Source of the DNA: CAXDOZ01 sp963991145
GTDB taxonomy: Bacteria > Bacteroidota > Bacteroidia > Chitinophagales > JABDMM01
Length of the DNA: 15,806 bases
Direction of reading: 5' to 3'
Assembly: GCA_963991145.1 (NCBI GenBank)
Contig: CAXDOZ010000051.1
Location: 1-15,806, forward strand
Shown: piece by piece, positions 7,068-13,833 of the stretch
Layout: each line of letters starts with the position of its first letter
Position numbering within the stretch: the stretch's first letter is position 1
Program-made: the position numbers and the translations under genes
Notes under the pieces: model-generated
Seen by the model: the letters and a program-made list of their open reading frames with translations, nothing else
Databases searched by the model: none
What the model was told of the DNA's origin: nothing

Positions 7068-7099
7068 AATCAGTAAGGAGCCTCTTTAGCTCGCTGATT
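7068..7099 (+). other. Candidate stem-loop in the leader of the T9SS cargo operon
   Basis: AATCAG (7068-7073) pairs with CTGATT (7094-7099), and inside it GAGC (7078-7081) pairs with GCTC (7089-7092) around a seven-base loop. The two stems are separated by an asymmetric internal loop (four bases and one base). It ends 51 bases before the ATG at 7151. It lacks a T-run, so it is not a terminator; a leader structure affecting RNA stability or translation is possible. It could also be chance. Confidence 0.35.
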
Positions 7100-7150
7100 G
7101 AATGATTTAAGCTTAAAACAATGAATTAAAAGAGTGAAAAACCAGAGGAG

Positions 7151-8578
7151 ATGCGGATTAGAACGATAAACAAATTAATACTGGCGCTGGGATGCCTATT
7201 CAGCTTTTCAGCGAATGCTCAGATCATTGATGCAGTAGATGACCATTTTACTATTGTACAGAATCAACAACCTGGGGGGAACTGCACCACCTTACCTGTT
7301 GGGCAGAATGACATTTTCCTTCCCGCTCCTCGCCTCGGTGGTTTGAGATTGCTAGCAGATAGCACGAGCGTTGCTGTTCTTTCTACAGATTCAATCTTTA
7401 ATGTTACTTACTGTGTTCTGGATACAAGCTTCTTTGGAGTTGACTCCTTTGAGTATGAGATCTGTGACTCCATTCCTGTTTTCGGGCAGGTATGTGATAC
7501 AGCTAAAGTCTATCTCTTTGTTTTTCGAAATTTCCCAATTACAGGTACAGTTTGGCCCGGCGATGCAAACTCAGATGGAGTAACAAATATCTTTGATATC
7601 CTTCCAATCGGACTTAACGCATTTAGAAACGGTCCTCCCCGAAATGTTCAGGGAAATCAATATGCTCCATTAAATGCTCCTTTATGGAACGACACCATTT
7701 TCAATGGAGCAAATCTTCATCATGTAGACTGCGATGGAAATGGAGTGATTAATATCAGAGACACTATTGCAGTAGACCTCAACTATGGATTAAATCACCC
7801 AAAAACCGACGGACCGGAAGGTGACTGTAGAATTGACCCACCACTTTGGGTGGAAGTAATTGGACCTAGTGTTCTTCAAAGTGGAGATACAGTAGAATTG
7901 AGAGTCAACCTGGGAGACAATGCAATCCCTGCAAACATTACATATGGTGCTGCTCTAGAGATCGAGTATAACCTTCCAGTAATTGATAGTGTGGTGAAGC
8001 GCAATATGTCAAACTCATGGCTTCTTGGCTTCCCGGGTGGAACTGGTCCAGGCTTCTCCTTTGTGAAGCACCTTCCGATGGAACAAAGAATTGATGTTGC
8101 TATCACCCGAAATGGAGGTTTACCGGCTATTGCAGGTTCAGGTGAGATCGGATCGATCATCATCATCATCGACGATAACCTTTCTGGAAAAGCGGCAGGG
8201 ATTGAAGATCTGATCTTCAGCATTGGAGATGGGATGGCCATGGGTGGCTCAGGCCAGAGTTATGAGATCTGCAAACGCGGGGACACCGCCTCAGTAAACA
8301 TTACAACAAGCATTAACTCGCCTCAGGTCAATGATAACCGAGTAAGACTCATTCCAAATCCGGCTACTGAATCTGTTAAAGTTAGCTGGGAAGATGAGGC
8401 TTGTGACCTAATTGAGATGGTAGACATTAATGGAAGGGTAATCTTCCGATCTAACATCGGTGCCGGAGGAACAAAAGAAAAAGAAATCGATGTCTCGGAG
8501 TTCGCTCCTGGATTCTATTTAATAAAGGTGTCGGGGCCATTGAGCTTTGAAACCAAGCGATTACTAATCAATAGATAA
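7151..8578 (+). CDS. Secreted T9SS cargo with dockerin-like calcium loops and a probable cohesin-like domain
   Basis: This 475-residue exported protein starts with a signal peptide (about 1-24, ending SANAQ). Residues about 25-125 resemble the Big_9/cadherin-like repeat (opening DAVDDHFTI, then GVDSFEYEICDS). Two dockerin-type calcium loops follow: DANSDGVTNIFD at 138-149 and DCDGNGVINIRD at 193-204. They are spaced more widely than in clostridial dockerins, as I recall for Bacteroidota versions. Residues about 231-385 form a beta-rich domain that may be cohesin-like (weaker call). The C-terminus (about 398-475: LIPNPATESVKV, then APGFYLIKVSG) is a T9SS type A sorting domain, so it should be exported across the outer membrane and anchored or released. 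AGAGGAG directly abuts the ATG. It is followed after 37 bases by another cargo gene. Confidence 0.88.
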   Translation: MRIRTINKLILALGCLFSFSANAQIIDAVDDHFTIVQNQQPGGNCTTLPVGQNDIFLPAPRLGGLRLLADSTSVAVLSTDSIFNVTYCVLDTSFFGVDSFEYEICDSIPVFGQVCDTAKVYLFVFRNFPITGTVWPGDANSDGVTNIFDILPIGLNAFRNGPPRNVQGNQYAPLNAPLWNDTIFNGANLHHVDCDGNGVINIRDTIAVDLNYGLNHPKTDGPEGDCRIDPPLWVEVIGPSVLQSGDTVELRVNLGDNAIPANITYGAALEIEYNLPVIDSVVKRNMSNSWLLGFPGGTGPGFSFVKHLPMEQRIDVAITRNGGLPAIAGSGEIGSIIIIIDDNLSGKAAGIEDLIFSIGDGMAMGGSGQSYEICKRGDTASVNITTSINSPQVNDNRVRLIPNPATESVKVSWEDEACDLIEMVDINGRVIFRSNIGAGGTKEKEIDVSEFAPGFYLIKVSGPLSFETKRLLINR

Positions 8579-8615
8579 AACACTTATTCATTAACCTGAT
8601 CAATTTTTAACCATT

Positions 8616-11126
8616 ATGGACTTGAAAAAACTCTTGGGAATAGCTTCCCTACTAATTGGGCTACTCTACGTCAATTCGGCGAGTGCTCAGCAAACTTGTC
8701 AAGCTGGTGTAGGAGTACAAGTACTTCCTCCCGGCCTATTCACAAACTCGGTAGCTATACTTGATAGCTCATGGTCAGCTCCCGGCTGCCCTATTCTAAC
8801 CATTACTTATGACATGGGTGATGGAACGATTCTTACTGGTCAACCACCACTTCACACTTACAATCAGCCAGGTACTTATACCGTGTGTCAGGTGATCACC
8901 ACTGCATGTGGTTGTATCGATTCCTTTTGCACTTCTGTTACCGTAAGTGGTAGCGGGAACCCCGGTGGAGGGGGAGGTGGCCCAGGTTCTGGAAACTGCT
9001 CAACTAGCTTCACTCAAGTTCAGGTTCCTGGTTTTGGAACAGCAATTTCTATGACCGGACAAGGTGGTTTACCTCCATATCATTATATCATTGACTGGGG
9101 TGATGGCAGTGTTGGACCATCATTTAACACTCAGGCAATCCACACTTATGCAAATCCAGGCGGATACAATGTTTGTATCACAAGAATCAGTTCTGATAGT
9201 TGTGTTGCTACTTACTGTGATTCTGTATTCTCAAATGGAACCGGTGGTGGAGGTGGTCCTCTGGGTTGTTTAGCTGACTTCTTTGTTCAGCAAAACGGTT
9301 CCGGGACTGTTTCTTTTGTAAATCGTTCGTTTGGTTCTGGTCCTTTGACATATCAATGGACAATCCAGGATAGCAATACTCTTGCTACTTATAATACAAT
9401 GAACCCAACGCACACATTCGCTAACCCAGGGTTTTATATCACTTGTCTTGTAATTAGCGATACTTCTGGTTGTACAGATTCAATTTGTCATCCTGTGTTT
9501 ATCCAGGGCAACCCAGGTGGTGGAACTGGTGGAGGAGGTCCAAGACCTTGTTCAATGGCATTCTTCTCAATTGATAGTGGTACAAGTGTAGACTTCATTG
9601 CTCTGGCAAATACTCCAGCTGGTATCTCTACTATTTTCTGGGACTTTGGTGATAGCAGTGTAGGAGTTTCGCAAGGTCCATTCATCAACCATAATTATGC
9701 TGCGAATGGAACTTATGTAGTATGTGCTACAATGATCACTCAAGACAGTTGTGTCTCAACTTTCTGTGACTCTGTTGTAGTTGGGCCACCGGCAAATCCA
9801 ACCTGTCAGGCTTCATTCTGGTACGCACCAAGCGGAAATATATTTGGTGGTCCTGGTGGATTCCTTAACTGGTCATACAGCAATGATGTAGTTGTTGGCT
9901 GGCATTGGGATTTCGGAAATGGAGATACTTCAAATCTGAGAAACCCAGGCTACTCTTACCAAGCTGCTGGTTCATACAATGTATGCCTTACAATGACCAC
10001 TGCAGGTGGTTGTACTGATACCTATTGTGATACAGTGGTAGTTCATCCTCCAAGCATAAACTTATGGGCGAATCTATACCACTTTACAACTGTGACTCCA
10101 GGCTTCCCACTTTGGGTACACCTGAGTTATGGCAATTCGGGTTCATTGACTGCACCAGCAGGAGATGTTACTTATCGCTATCCTGCAGGAGTTGATTACA
10201 GCCATGCTGTCCCTGCTCCTACTACAATTGATACCGCGAACAGACTTCTGACATGGAGCTGGACAAATCTTACTCCTCACTCATTTGGAGGAGGCTTTAT
10301 CCGTGTTACATTTAACACTGACACCTTCCTGGCACTGGGAACTGCAACCTTTGATACGGTTTGGATCAATCCATTTGCCGGTGACATCGATACCAGCGAT
10401 AACATCTGTACTGTAATTGATACTGTTGTTGGTTCATGGGATCCAAACGATAAAGGTGTTGTTGCAAATGGAACGAATGCCAATGGCAATATCAATCCAA
10501 ACACTACGCATCTTACTTATTTGGTAAGGTTCCAGAATACAGGAACTGCTCCTGCAGTAAATGTGGTTATCAGAGATACGCTTGACGGGCATCTGGATAT
10601 TGGATCATTTACAATGCTGGATGCGAGCCATCAGTACACAATGGATATTGAGCAGGGTAACATCGCAGTTTGGAGATTCAATAATATCTATCTCCCAGAT
10701 AGTAACAGCAATGAACCGGAGAGTCATGGATATGTGAACTACCAGGTGAAGCTGAATAATGGTCTTCCACTTGGAACTCAGATCCATAACACTGCGGCGA
10801 TCTACTTTGACTTCAATGCTCCGGTAATTACAAATACAGTGACTTCTACTCTTTTCCAGAAGACAGTTGGAATCGAAACCATCTTTAATGATCTCGATCT
10901 AATGATGGTGCCAAATCCAAGTGCTGGAATTGTAAACCTTCAGGCTGATGAGTCAATCACTTCAGTAAGAGTATATGATCTTGCTGGACAGGAGCTCAAC
11001 AGATTGAATGATGTAAACGAGCAGAATATTCAGCTCAACCTTGGTGAACTTGCTAATGGTACATACCTGATACAAGTACAAAGTGAGAACAGCTTCACCA
11101 CTGAAAAGCTAGTTATTCAGCGATAG
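8616..11126 (+). CDS. Large secreted T9SS cargo with five PKD repeats
   Basis: This 836-residue protein has a signal peptide (about 1-25, ending SASAQ), then five PKD-type repeats at roughly 26-111, 128-205, 218-297, 312-389 and 397-476. Each has a degenerate WDFGDG-type motif, a HTYxxPGxYxVC-type strand, and a C-x-x-x-x-C pair near its end. The first four are separated by glycine-rich linkers (112-127, 206-217, 297-311). A beta-sandwich region follows. The segment from GSWDPNDK (606-613) to IYFDFNAPVITN (about 745) is a conserved Bacteroidota extracellular module that I recall as Pfam DUF7619. The last part (VPNPSAG at 765, then LANGTYLIQVQ) is a T9SS type A sorting domain. Adhesion or matrix function is inferred. 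It is probably co-transcribed with the preceding gene. Confidence 0.9.
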   Translation: MDLKKLLGIASLLIGLLYVNSASAQQTCQAGVGVQVLPPGLFTNSVAILDSSWSAPGCPILTITYDMGDGTILTGQPPLHTYNQPGTYTVCQVITTACGCIDSFCTSVTVSGSGNPGGGGGGPGSGNCSTSFTQVQVPGFGTAISMTGQGGLPPYHYIIDWGDGSVGPSFNTQAIHTYANPGGYNVCITRISSDSCVATYCDSVFSNGTGGGGGPLGCLADFFVQQNGSGTVSFVNRSFGSGPLTYQWTIQDSNTLATYNTMNPTHTFANPGFYITCLVISDTSGCTDSICHPVFIQGNPGGGTGGGGPRPCSMAFFSIDSGTSVDFIALANTPAGISTIFWDFGDSSVGVSQGPFINHNYAANGTYVVCATMITQDSCVSTFCDSVVVGPPANPTCQASFWYAPSGNIFGGPGGFLNWSYSNDVVVGWHWDFGNGDTSNLRNPGYSYQAAGSYNVCLTMTTAGGCTDTYCDTVVVHPPSINLWANLYHFTTVTPGFPLWVHLSYGNSGSLTAPAGDVTYRYPAGVDYSHAVPAPTTIDTANRLLTWSWTNLTPHSFGGGFIRVTFNTDTFLALGTATFDTVWINPFAGDIDTSDNICTVIDTVVGSWDPNDKGVVANGTNANGNINPNTTHLTYLVRFQNTGTAPAVNVVIRDTLDGHLDIGSFTMLDASHQYTMDIEQGNIAVWRFNNIYLPDSNSNEPESHGYVNYQVKLNNGLPLGTQIHNTAAIYFDFNAPVITNTVTSTLFQKTVGIETIFNDLDLMMVPNPSAGIVNLQADESITSVRVYDLAGQELNRLNDVNEQNIQLNLGELANGTYLIQVQSENSFTTEKLVIQR

Positions 11127-11189
11127 TCGTTTTGAGCGCGACGCCTATCGTGCAAAGCATTAGCTGTTTTTCACCATAGCGAGCGAAAG

Positions 11190-11222
11190 CCACCAGTCTC
11201 CACGAAGGCTGGTGGTTTTTTT
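11190..11222 (+). terminator. Intrinsic terminator of the T9SS cargo operon
   Basis: CCACCAG (11190-11196) pairs with CTGGTGG (11209-11215). The stem extends inward through a T-G wobble and two more pairs to ten pairs around loop CCACGA. Seven T residues follow directly (11216-11222), giving a textbook intrinsic terminator 64 bases after the PKD-protein stop codon. The T-run touches the stop codon of the convergent deacetylase gene. Read on the minus strand the tail is only CTTTCG, so it would terminate that gene poorly. Confidence 0.9.
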
Positions 11223-11838
11223 ATTGTCGGCGGGGAAGCCTTGGGAATTTATAGCCCTGGGCAGAAAAATGCTCAAGAAGTCTGGGTAAGATGATCTTGA
11301 GATGTGGGAATGCTTTCTGGGAATCGTGAAGGGTTATGATGCTCCCATTTCTGGCTTTCTTCTCAATCCTATTCCAAACCGTTTCGGTGTCGATAGACTG
11401 ATCCCAATCTCCGGGAAGCAAATCCCAGAAGGCCATTCGATAAGTTCGGTTTAGAACTCTATACTGTTTTGGCCTAATCCGCCCGTAGGGCGCCCTGAAT
11501 AATTTTGTGCCCGTAAACATAGAACCGTGCTGGGCATTCTCCAGATAGACATCAGAAGAGGTTTTGTAGCCGTCTAAATGCTCATAACCGTGATTCCCTA
11601 TTCTATGGCCTTCCCTCACTCTTGATACCAACTGAGGGTACTTCTCCGCATTCTTTCCCAACATGAAAAATGTAGCACTGGACCCGTGTTTTTGGAGTTG
11701 ATCTAAAACCCAGGGAGTTACCTCGGGATCAGGTCCGTCATCGAAGGTCAGGAAGAGACGCTTTTTCTTTGTATTTACTCGCCAGAGTGCTCCAGGGTAA
11801 AGGATTCGGAAAAAGAAGGAAGGGCGAATGGGGTACAC
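11221..11838 (-). CDS. Polysaccharide deacetylase (NodB homology domain, CE4 family)
   Basis: The 205-residue protein is essentially a bare NodB domain with all five CE4 motifs: TFDDGPD with Asp33 and Asp34; GNHGYEH with the metal ligands His83 and His87; RAPYG (115-119); FWDLLPGDWD (138-147); and LHDS with His171. Family members remove N- or O-acetyl groups from peptidoglycan, chitin-like oligomers or exopolysaccharide. There is no clear signal peptide, though the aromatic N-terminus (PSFFFRILYPGALW) may touch the membrane. The start is GTG at 11838; an in-frame TAA lies four codons upstream, and no other start lies between. The gene converges on the T9SS cargo operon. Confidence 0.9.
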   Translation of the reverse strand: MYPIRPSFFFRILYPGALWRVNTKKKRLFLTFDDGPDPEVTPWVLDQLQKHGSSATFFMLGKNAEKYPQLVSRVREGHRIGNHGYEHLDGYKTSSDVYLENAQHGSMFTGTKLFRAPYGRIRPKQYRVLNRTYRMAFWDLLPGDWDQSIDTETVWNRIEKKARNGSIITLHDSQKAFPHLKIILPRLLEHFSAQGYKFPRLPRRQ

Positions 11839-11846
11839 CTTACTAA

Positions 11847-11878
11847 GTTAATGGGATAATAGGATAATGGGATGATCC
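11847..11878 (+). repeat. Octamer array A: four units with exact 8-base period
   Basis: Read on the plus strand the units are GTTAATGG, GATAATAG, GATAATGG and GATGATCC, with no spacer. The array begins nine bases upstream of the deacetylase GTG start and runs directly into a palindrome at 11877-11900. It is one of four arrays in the window with the same period and a unit of the form GNNAATNN. Confidence 0.75.
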
Positions 11879-11992
11879 ACCTTCGCTTAAGCTATGGTGG
11901 ACGCAGTAGGTAATTGATTTGCTGATAACAATAAGATCACTGCAAATACAAACTCAAGGCCCGCACCTACTGATTAGAAAATGTTTTTCTAA
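11877..11992. repeat. Nested inverted-repeat element (REP- or MITE-like, or structured RNA)
   Basis: Several inverted repeats are nested here. CCACC (11877-11881) pairs with GGTGG (11896-11900) around the palindrome GCTTAAGC. CAGTAGGT (11904-11911) pairs with ACCTACTG (11965-11972). Inside that, ATTTGC (11917-11922) pairs with GCAAAT (11942-11947), and TGAT (11923-11926) pairs with ATCA (11936-11939). TTAGAAAA (11974-11981) then pairs with TTTTCTAA (11985-11992). So many helices in about 115 bases is more than I expect by chance. I see no coding frame and no match to tmRNA, RNase P RNA, SRP RNA or any riboswitch that I can recall. Its identity is open. Confidence 0.5.
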
Positions 11993-12018
11993 GTGAGAAG
12001 CAGGATCTTGGTGCCCGG

Positions 12019-12050
12019 GGAGGTGGCACAAACGTTTTTAAACCCACCCC
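12019..12050. other. Candidate hairpin GG-GGTGG / CCACC-CC
   Basis: GGTGG (12022-12026) pairs with CCACC (12044-12048). After a bulged A at 12021, GG (12019-12020) pairs with CC (12049-12050), for seven pairs around a 17-base AT-rich loop. No T-run follows on the plus strand. It may be part of the same element as the nested inverted repeats to its left. Confidence 0.35.
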
Positions 12051-12108
12051 TTAATGATGTGCTGATGTGAAGTTCACTTCAATAGTCCCATTAGGCACAA
12101 TTCCCTTC

Positions 12109-12140
12109 GTCAGTTTGTCAATTCGTCAATTCGACAATTC
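12109..12140 (+). repeat. Octamer array B: four units with exact 8-base period
   Basis: The units are GTCAGTTT, GTCAATTC, GTCAATTC and GACAATTC, head to tail without spacer. The array abuts the perfect hairpin at 12141-12159 and lies about 107 bases upstream of lpd. It has the same period and general unit form (GNNAATNN) as arrays A, C and D, but a different unit sequence. Confidence 0.75.
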
Positions 12141-12159
12141 TCGCTTGCAAGGCAAGCGA
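12141..12159 (+). other. Perfect 8-bp hairpin, possible weak terminator
   Basis: TCGCTTGC (12141-12148) pairs perfectly with GCAAGCGA (12152-12159) around a three-base loop, AAG. The following CCTTTCTCTC is pyrimidine-rich but not a T-run, so termination would be weak. It starts exactly where octamer array B ends. Confidence 0.5.
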
Positions 12160-12213
12160 CCTTTCTCTCAATTTTAACTAATTCGTTCAGTCGCGGTTAA
12201 TCTCAAAACAAAG

Positions 12214-12221
12214 TACATTTG
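12214..12221 (+). promoter_or_regulatory. Candidate Bacteroidota -7 box for lpd
   Basis: TACATTTG matches the Bacteroidota -7 consensus TAnnTTTG exactly and ends 25 bases before the lpd ATG. No clear TTG is present at the -33 position (the nearest is GGTTAA), so the call rests on the -7 box and its position. Confidence 0.5.
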
Positions 12222-12246
12222 CCATCCAAATCTGAAATTCGAAAGC

Positions 12247-13662
12247 ATGTCTAAATACGACGTTACAGTTATTGGTTCTGGCCCGGGAGGCTATGTTGCA
12301 GCCATCAGATGCGCTCAACTTGGAATGAAAACAGCCATCATTGAAAAGTATGACTCACTTGGAGGTACTTGTTTGAATGTAGGATGTATTCCTTCTAAAG
12401 CACTTCTCGATTCTACTGAGCACTACTATAAAATGACTCATGAGTTTGCTGAGCACGGTATTGTTCCTGCTGATGGTAAGGCACAATATATCGTTGACTT
12501 CAAGCAAATGGTCAAACGTAAAGGTGAAGTTGTAAAAGCCAATACCGATGGAATCGATTTTCTAATGAAGAAGAATAAGATCGATGTCTTTCATGGGCTG
12601 GGATCTTTCGTAGATAAAAACACCATTTCAGTTAAGCCTACAAAAGGTAAGGCTCAAACCGTGGAAACGGAGCGAGTGATCATTGCTACCGGATCAAAGC
12701 CTACACAGCTGCCATTCCTCAAGGTTGATAAGAAGAGAATCATCACGAGTACTGAGGCATTAGAGCTTCCAAGTATTCCTAAGAAGATGGTGATCATCGG
12801 AGGTGGAATCATCGGGGTTGAGCTTGGCTCGGTTTACAACAGACTTGGAACTCAGGTTGAGGTAATTGAATACATGGACAAGATCGTTCCATCTATGGAT
12901 CAGGATCTTAGTCGTGAAATGAAAAGAGTTCTGACTAAGGAGGGAATCAAATTCCACCTAAGCCATAAAGTTACCGGTGCGAAAGCCACAACAAGATCTG
13001 TGACTGTTACGGCTGAAAATAAAAAAGGCGAAGAGGTAGAATTCAAAGCGGATTACTGTCTGGTTGCAGTTGGTCGTAGTCCATATACCAATGGACTCGG
13101 ATTGGAAAAGATTGGCTTAAGCACTGACGATCGTGGAAGAATTCCGGTTAACGAACATCTTGAAACATCTGTTCCCGGTATTTATGCAATTGGTGACGTG
13201 ATCGAAGGTCCAATGCTTGCTCATAAAGCTGAGGAGGAAGGAGTACTGGTTGCCGAATATATGGCGGGACAAAAGCCTCACATCAATTATAAGTTGATCC
13301 CAGGTGTGGCTTACACATGGCCTGAAGCAGCAGGTGTTGGATACACCGAGCAAGAGCTAAAAGAAGCCGGCACCGAATACAAAGTGGGTAAGTTCCCATT
13401 CAAAGCCAGCGGAAGAGCTCGTGCCAGCATGGATACAGACGGGTTCATCAAGATCATTGCCGATAAAGAGACTGATGAGATCCTTGGTTGTCATATGATC
13501 GGTCCGCGTATTGCTGACCTGATCATTGAAGGTGTTGTGGCCATGGAATTCCGCGCATCAGCAGAGGACATTGCAAGAATGAGCCATCCGCACCCTACTT
13601 ACAGTGAAGCCTTCAAGGAAGCTTGTATGGCAGCTACTGAGGATCGCGCGATACATATATAA
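12247..13662 (+). CDS. lpd: Dihydrolipoyl dehydrogenase (E3 component)
   Basis: The 471-residue flavoprotein has the full set of E3 features. There is an N-terminal FAD-binding GSGPGGY motif (10-16), and the redox-active disulfide GGTCLNVGCIPSK with Cys42 and Cys47. A second nucleotide-binding motif IIGGGIIGVELGS binds NAD+, and GIYAIGDVIEGPMLAHKAEEEG precedes the dimerisation domain. The C-terminal active-site motif HPHPTYSE has the catalytic base His449 and Glu454. It reoxidises dihydrolipoamide in pyruvate, 2-oxoglutarate or branched-chain 2-oxoacid dehydrogenase complexes, or in glycine cleavage, passing electrons to NAD+. No E1 or E2 gene adjoins it, so it is probably a shared E3. It has its own candidate promoter and is followed by an octamer repeat array. 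Confidence 0.96.
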   Translation: MSKYDVTVIGSGPGGYVAAIRCAQLGMKTAIIEKYDSLGGTCLNVGCIPSKALLDSTEHYYKMTHEFAEHGIVPADGKAQYIVDFKQMVKRKGEVVKANTDGIDFLMKKNKIDVFHGLGSFVDKNTISVKPTKGKAQTVETERVIIATGSKPTQLPFLKVDKKRIITSTEALELPSIPKKMVIIGGGIIGVELGSVYNRLGTQVEVIEYMDKIVPSMDQDLSREMKRVLTKEGIKFHLSHKVTGAKATTRSVTVTAENKKGEEVEFKADYCLVAVGRSPYTNGLGLEKIGLSTDDRGRIPVNEHLETSVPGIYAIGDVIEGPMLAHKAEEEGVLVAEYMAGQKPHINYKLIPGVAYTWPEAAGVGYTEQELKEAGTEYKVGKFPFKASGRARASMDTDGFIKIIADKETDEILGCHMIGPRIADLIIEGVVAMEFRASAEDIARMSHPHPTYSEAFKEACMAATEDRAIHI

Positions 13663-13665
13663 TTT

Positions 13666-13750
13666 GCAAAACTGCAGATTTGCAGAATTGAAGAGCGTCT
13701 CAGCACATTTGCACGTCTGCACGTCTGCATTTCTGCAAATCTGCATTTCT
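13666..13750 (+). repeat. Octamer array C: 3 + 6 units with 8-base period, forming an inverted repeat
   Basis: Three units (GCAAAACT, GCAGATTT, GCAGAATT; 13666-13689) and six units (GCACATTT, GCACGTCT, GCACGTCT, GCATTTCT, GCAAATCT, GCATTTCT; 13703-13750) flank a 13-base spacer. GCAGATTTGCAGAA (13674-13687) is the perfect inverse of TTCTGCAAATCTGC (13731-13744), so the transcript could form a long hairpin with a 43-base loop. The array begins three bases after the lpd stop codon. It has no T-run, so it is not a standard terminator. Confidence 0.8.
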
Positions 13751-13792
13751 TCCTGATTAAGCCATTCAAGTCTTAACAAATTCCAAACCTCA

Positions 13793-13808
13793 ATTTACCA
13801 GGGTAAAT
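13793..13808. promoter_or_regulatory. Candidate operator palindrome upstream of the RmlD-like gene
   Basis: ATTTACC (13793-13799) and GGTAAAT (13802-13808) form a perfect 7-base inverted repeat with a two-base centre, ending 25 bases before the ATG at 13834. A near-match to the Bacteroidota -7 box, TAGCATTG (13822-13829, one mismatch to TAnnTTTG), lies just downstream. The palindrome would therefore fall in the promoter spacer, a common operator position. No regulator gene is nearby, and a chance palindrome is possible. Confidence 0.4.
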
Positions 13809-13833
13809 CCTCGGTTTTCACTAGCATTGTGCT

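Larger units (their letters stand above)
11839..12246. other. 408-base gene-free region rich in repeats and hairpins
   Basis: This gap separates the divergent deacetylase and lpd genes. From left to right it holds octamer array A (11847-11878), the nested inverted-repeat element (11877-11992), a hairpin GGTGG/CCACC (12022-12048, with two further outer pairs), octamer array B (12109-12140), a perfect hairpin (12141-12159) and the probable lpd promoter (12214-12221). I find no convincing protein-coding frame on either strand. Confidence 0.8.

Noticed and set aside
8949..9540. Glycine-codon repeats in the PKD gene as DNA repeats or slippage sites
   Set aside because: They are in frame, encode the interdomain linkers, and use mixed Gly codons, so protein-level selection explains them.
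11941..12050. 6S RNA, SRP RNA or a known riboswitch upstream of lpd
   Set aside because: I could not find the SRP tetraloop motif, a tmRNA or RNase P signature, or any riboswitch core that I can recall; only generic pairing is visible.
13666..13750. CRISPR-like repeats
   Set aside because: The units are 8 bases long with no spacers, and no cas gene is present.
13558..13779. A minus-strand open frame across the end of lpd and the octamer array
   Set aside because: The Cys-rich translation (repeats like CRNADVQTCKCAE) comes from the octamer repeats themselves; it overlaps the conserved lpd C-terminus and has no family resemblance.
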